Source: Prorocentrum cordatum
Lineage: Eukaryota > Sar > Dinophyceae > Prorocentrales > Prorocentraceae
NCBI GenBank assembly: GCA_963575745.1
Contig: CAUYUJ010003558.1
Span: 529,524-593,523, forward strand
Direction: 5' to 3'
DNA length: 64,000 nucleotides
Below the pieces are notes generated by a model. That model was not told where the DNA came from, ran no database searches, and saw nothing but the letters and a program-made list of their open reading frames with translations. Positions 63,097 to 64,000 of the stretch are shown here, one piece after another. Position numbers and translations under genes: made by a program. Positions within the stretch are counted from its first letter, which is position 1. Each line of letters begins with the position of its first letter.

Positions 63097-63160
63097 CGAT
63101 ACAGAGCCAAAAGGAAGCCAATAGGGATATGAGAGGGAGCCAAGAGGGAGCCAAAAGATA

Positions 63161-63262
63161 GCCAAGAGGAGCTTGCTGAAGGTTTTGAAAAAGGGGGGAT
63201 TGCTAGCGCTTACCGCTGCCCACGAGGGCTTCTTGAGGATGTGAAAAGGGGGAAATTATGTG
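63161..63262. repeat. Direct repeat, upstream copy
   Basis: About 102 bases, GCCAAGAGGAGCTTGC to GGAAATTATGTGC, repeated at 63796-63897 with few mismatches. The two copies bracket a 530-bp block. Confidence 0.92.
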
Positions 63263-63269
63263 CATTTTT

Positions 63270-63795
63270 TGACAATTTCTGCGGGGGGTGGAGCACACAA
63301 GCATGACATTTTGGGGCGCCTGGCGCAAAACATCGTTGTCGTATATGTAAGTTTCAACGCTACGTTTAGCACTTTTCGAGGGTATGTGTTTCCTAAAAAA
63401 ATTGGAGTGCCGATTTGGGGGTGTCTTTGGGGTGCCTTTCGGGTGCTTTCCGGGTGCCTTGACAATGAAATCTTGGGTCGCTTGGAGCAAAGCGTTGTTT
63501 TCTCAATTTCAGATGTCAATTGCAAATGCAACACTTTTGGAAGATTTGTTGTTTCTTGAAATTTGGTGTGGGCAATTTGCGGCTGCCTTTGGGGTGCATA
63601 GCGGGTGCCTTGCGGGTGCTTTGCGGGGGCCTTGACCATGCAATCATTGGCTCGTTTTGACCAAAGCGTTGATTTCTTAGTTGCACATTTCAATAGCACA
63701 TGTCGTATTCTTCGAGGAGATATGTTGTTCCAGGATTTTTGCGCGGGCGATTTGCGAGTGCCTTTGGGGTGCCTTTCGGGCGCCTTGCAAAGGGA
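63270..63795. repeat. ~165-bp degenerate tandem repeat, three copies
   Basis: Markers TGACATTTTGGGGCGCCTGG (63304), TGAAATCTTGGGTCGCTTGG (63466) and TGCAATCATTGGCTCGTTTT (63639) start equivalent stretches, each followed by (G)C(A/G)AAxC(A/G)T(C/T)GTTG and later by GGGTGCCTT(T/G)CGGGTGC-type steps. The minus frame is open through two units with a repeated peptide pattern. Confidence 0.8.
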
Positions 63796-63897
63796 GCCAA
63801 GAGGAGCTTGCCCAAGGTTTTGAAAAAGGGGGGATTGCTAGCGCTTACCGCTGCCCACGAGGGCATCTTGAGGATGTGAAAAGGAGGAAATTATGTG
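63796..63897. repeat. Direct repeat, downstream copy
   Basis: Second copy of the 63161-63262 sequence, 635 bases downstream. It runs directly into the putative exon at the window end. Confidence 0.92.
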
Positions 63898-64000
63898 CTC
63901 ACGTACGTTCAACTTCGCGACGGGACCATCAGCTCCGAGGGCGAGTTCCTCAGCTTGGTGACGGACATGGAGCGCCGGTACAGCCGCTCCGCGTCTTTGT
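63886..64000 (+). CDS. Partial exon of an unidentified gene, continues past the window
   Basis: The plus frame reads LTYVQLRDGTISSEGEFLSL and then VTDMERRYSRSASL to the last base. Most codons end in C or G (GAC GGG ACC ATC AGC TCC GAG GGC GAG TTC), unlike the AT-rich repeats before it. The switch in composition at about 63897 suggests an intron-exon boundary, with the acceptor AG perhaps in GAAAAGGAGG (63879-63888) or slightly later; no start codon is assigned. The peptide is hydrophilic and probably helical at the end. I do not recognise the family. Confidence 0.5.

Noticed and set aside
63161-63897. LTR retrotransposon with 102-bp terminal repeats
   Set aside because: The interior is only 530 bp, has no coding motifs or primer-binding site and is itself tandem repeats; no flanking duplication is seen.
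1-64000. Dinoflagellate spliced-leader RNA gene, tRNAs, rRNAs
   Set aside because: Looked for the leader core and for typical tRNA arms by eye on both strands and found none; a computational scan would be decisive.

Overview
The window looks like nuclear DNA of a dinoflagellate. The evidence is a GC-rich background, coding remnants that use almost only C- or G-ending codons, no bacterial gene layout, very long trinucleotide and hexanucleotide microsatellites, many short tandem duplications, and retroelement fragments of the kinds known from dinoflagellate genomes. A Prorocentrum-like species is my best guess, from remembered similarity of the retroelement proteins; no search could be run. I see no intact full-length gene, no tRNA or rRNA, no spliced-leader sequence and no CRISPR array.

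Layout. 0-0.9 kb: GC-rich tandem repeats and a cluster of AGCGCT palindromes. 1.85-5.5 kb (+): a broken Glu/Gln/Ala-rich helical reading frame and an unidentified ORF. 5.6-10.8 kb: two non-LTR (LINE) retrotransposon remnants meeting tail to tail near 6,868. The minus-strand one can be followed from an ORF1-like part through endonuclease into reverse transcriptase, and a 172-bp inverted-repeat transposon sits inside its ORF1-like part. 11-12.4 kb: AGG repeats and a 470-bp alternating purine-pyrimidine (GTGTGC)n tract. 14.2-16.5 kb (-): an unrecognised protein with His/Tyr heptapeptide repeats, the most unusual coding locus here. 17-26 kb: CCT arrays, several minisatellites, a PIF1/RecD-like helicase fragment (21.5-22.2 kb, -), a second inverted-repeat transposon (19.0 kb) and an RNase H-like remnant. 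26.9-28.5 kb: an EF-hand fragment and an inverted duplication with a perfect 30-bp palindrome. 28.9-32 kb: CCT arrays. 33.2-34.9 kb (-): a Ty1/copia gag remnant. 37.2-39.5 kb: three kinds of tandem repeat, including a roughly 105-bp satellite carrying a nested inverted-repeat transposon. 41.2 kb: second copy of the 172-bp transposon. 43.2-48.2 kb (-): 5' part of one LINE (ORF1, endonuclease) lying downstream of the 3' part (zinc fingers, helical tail) of another. 50-54.2 kb: duplications, hairpins and microsatellites. 54.6-60.3 kb (-): a large element with a tyrosine recombinase, a methyltransferase-like domain and a long N-terminal region. 61-63.9 kb: AT-rich, with inverted A-rich repeats, a 27-bp minisatellite and direct repeats. 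The last ~115 bases (+) look like a real coding exon that runs off the edge.

The window is therefore repeat-rich intergenic or intronic DNA built by successive insertions. Its most coherent new signal is a group of short terminal-inverted-repeat elements that start with TCG and are flanked by perfect 5-bp target-site duplications: four copies in two architectures. Next comes the His/Tyr heptad-repeat gene.
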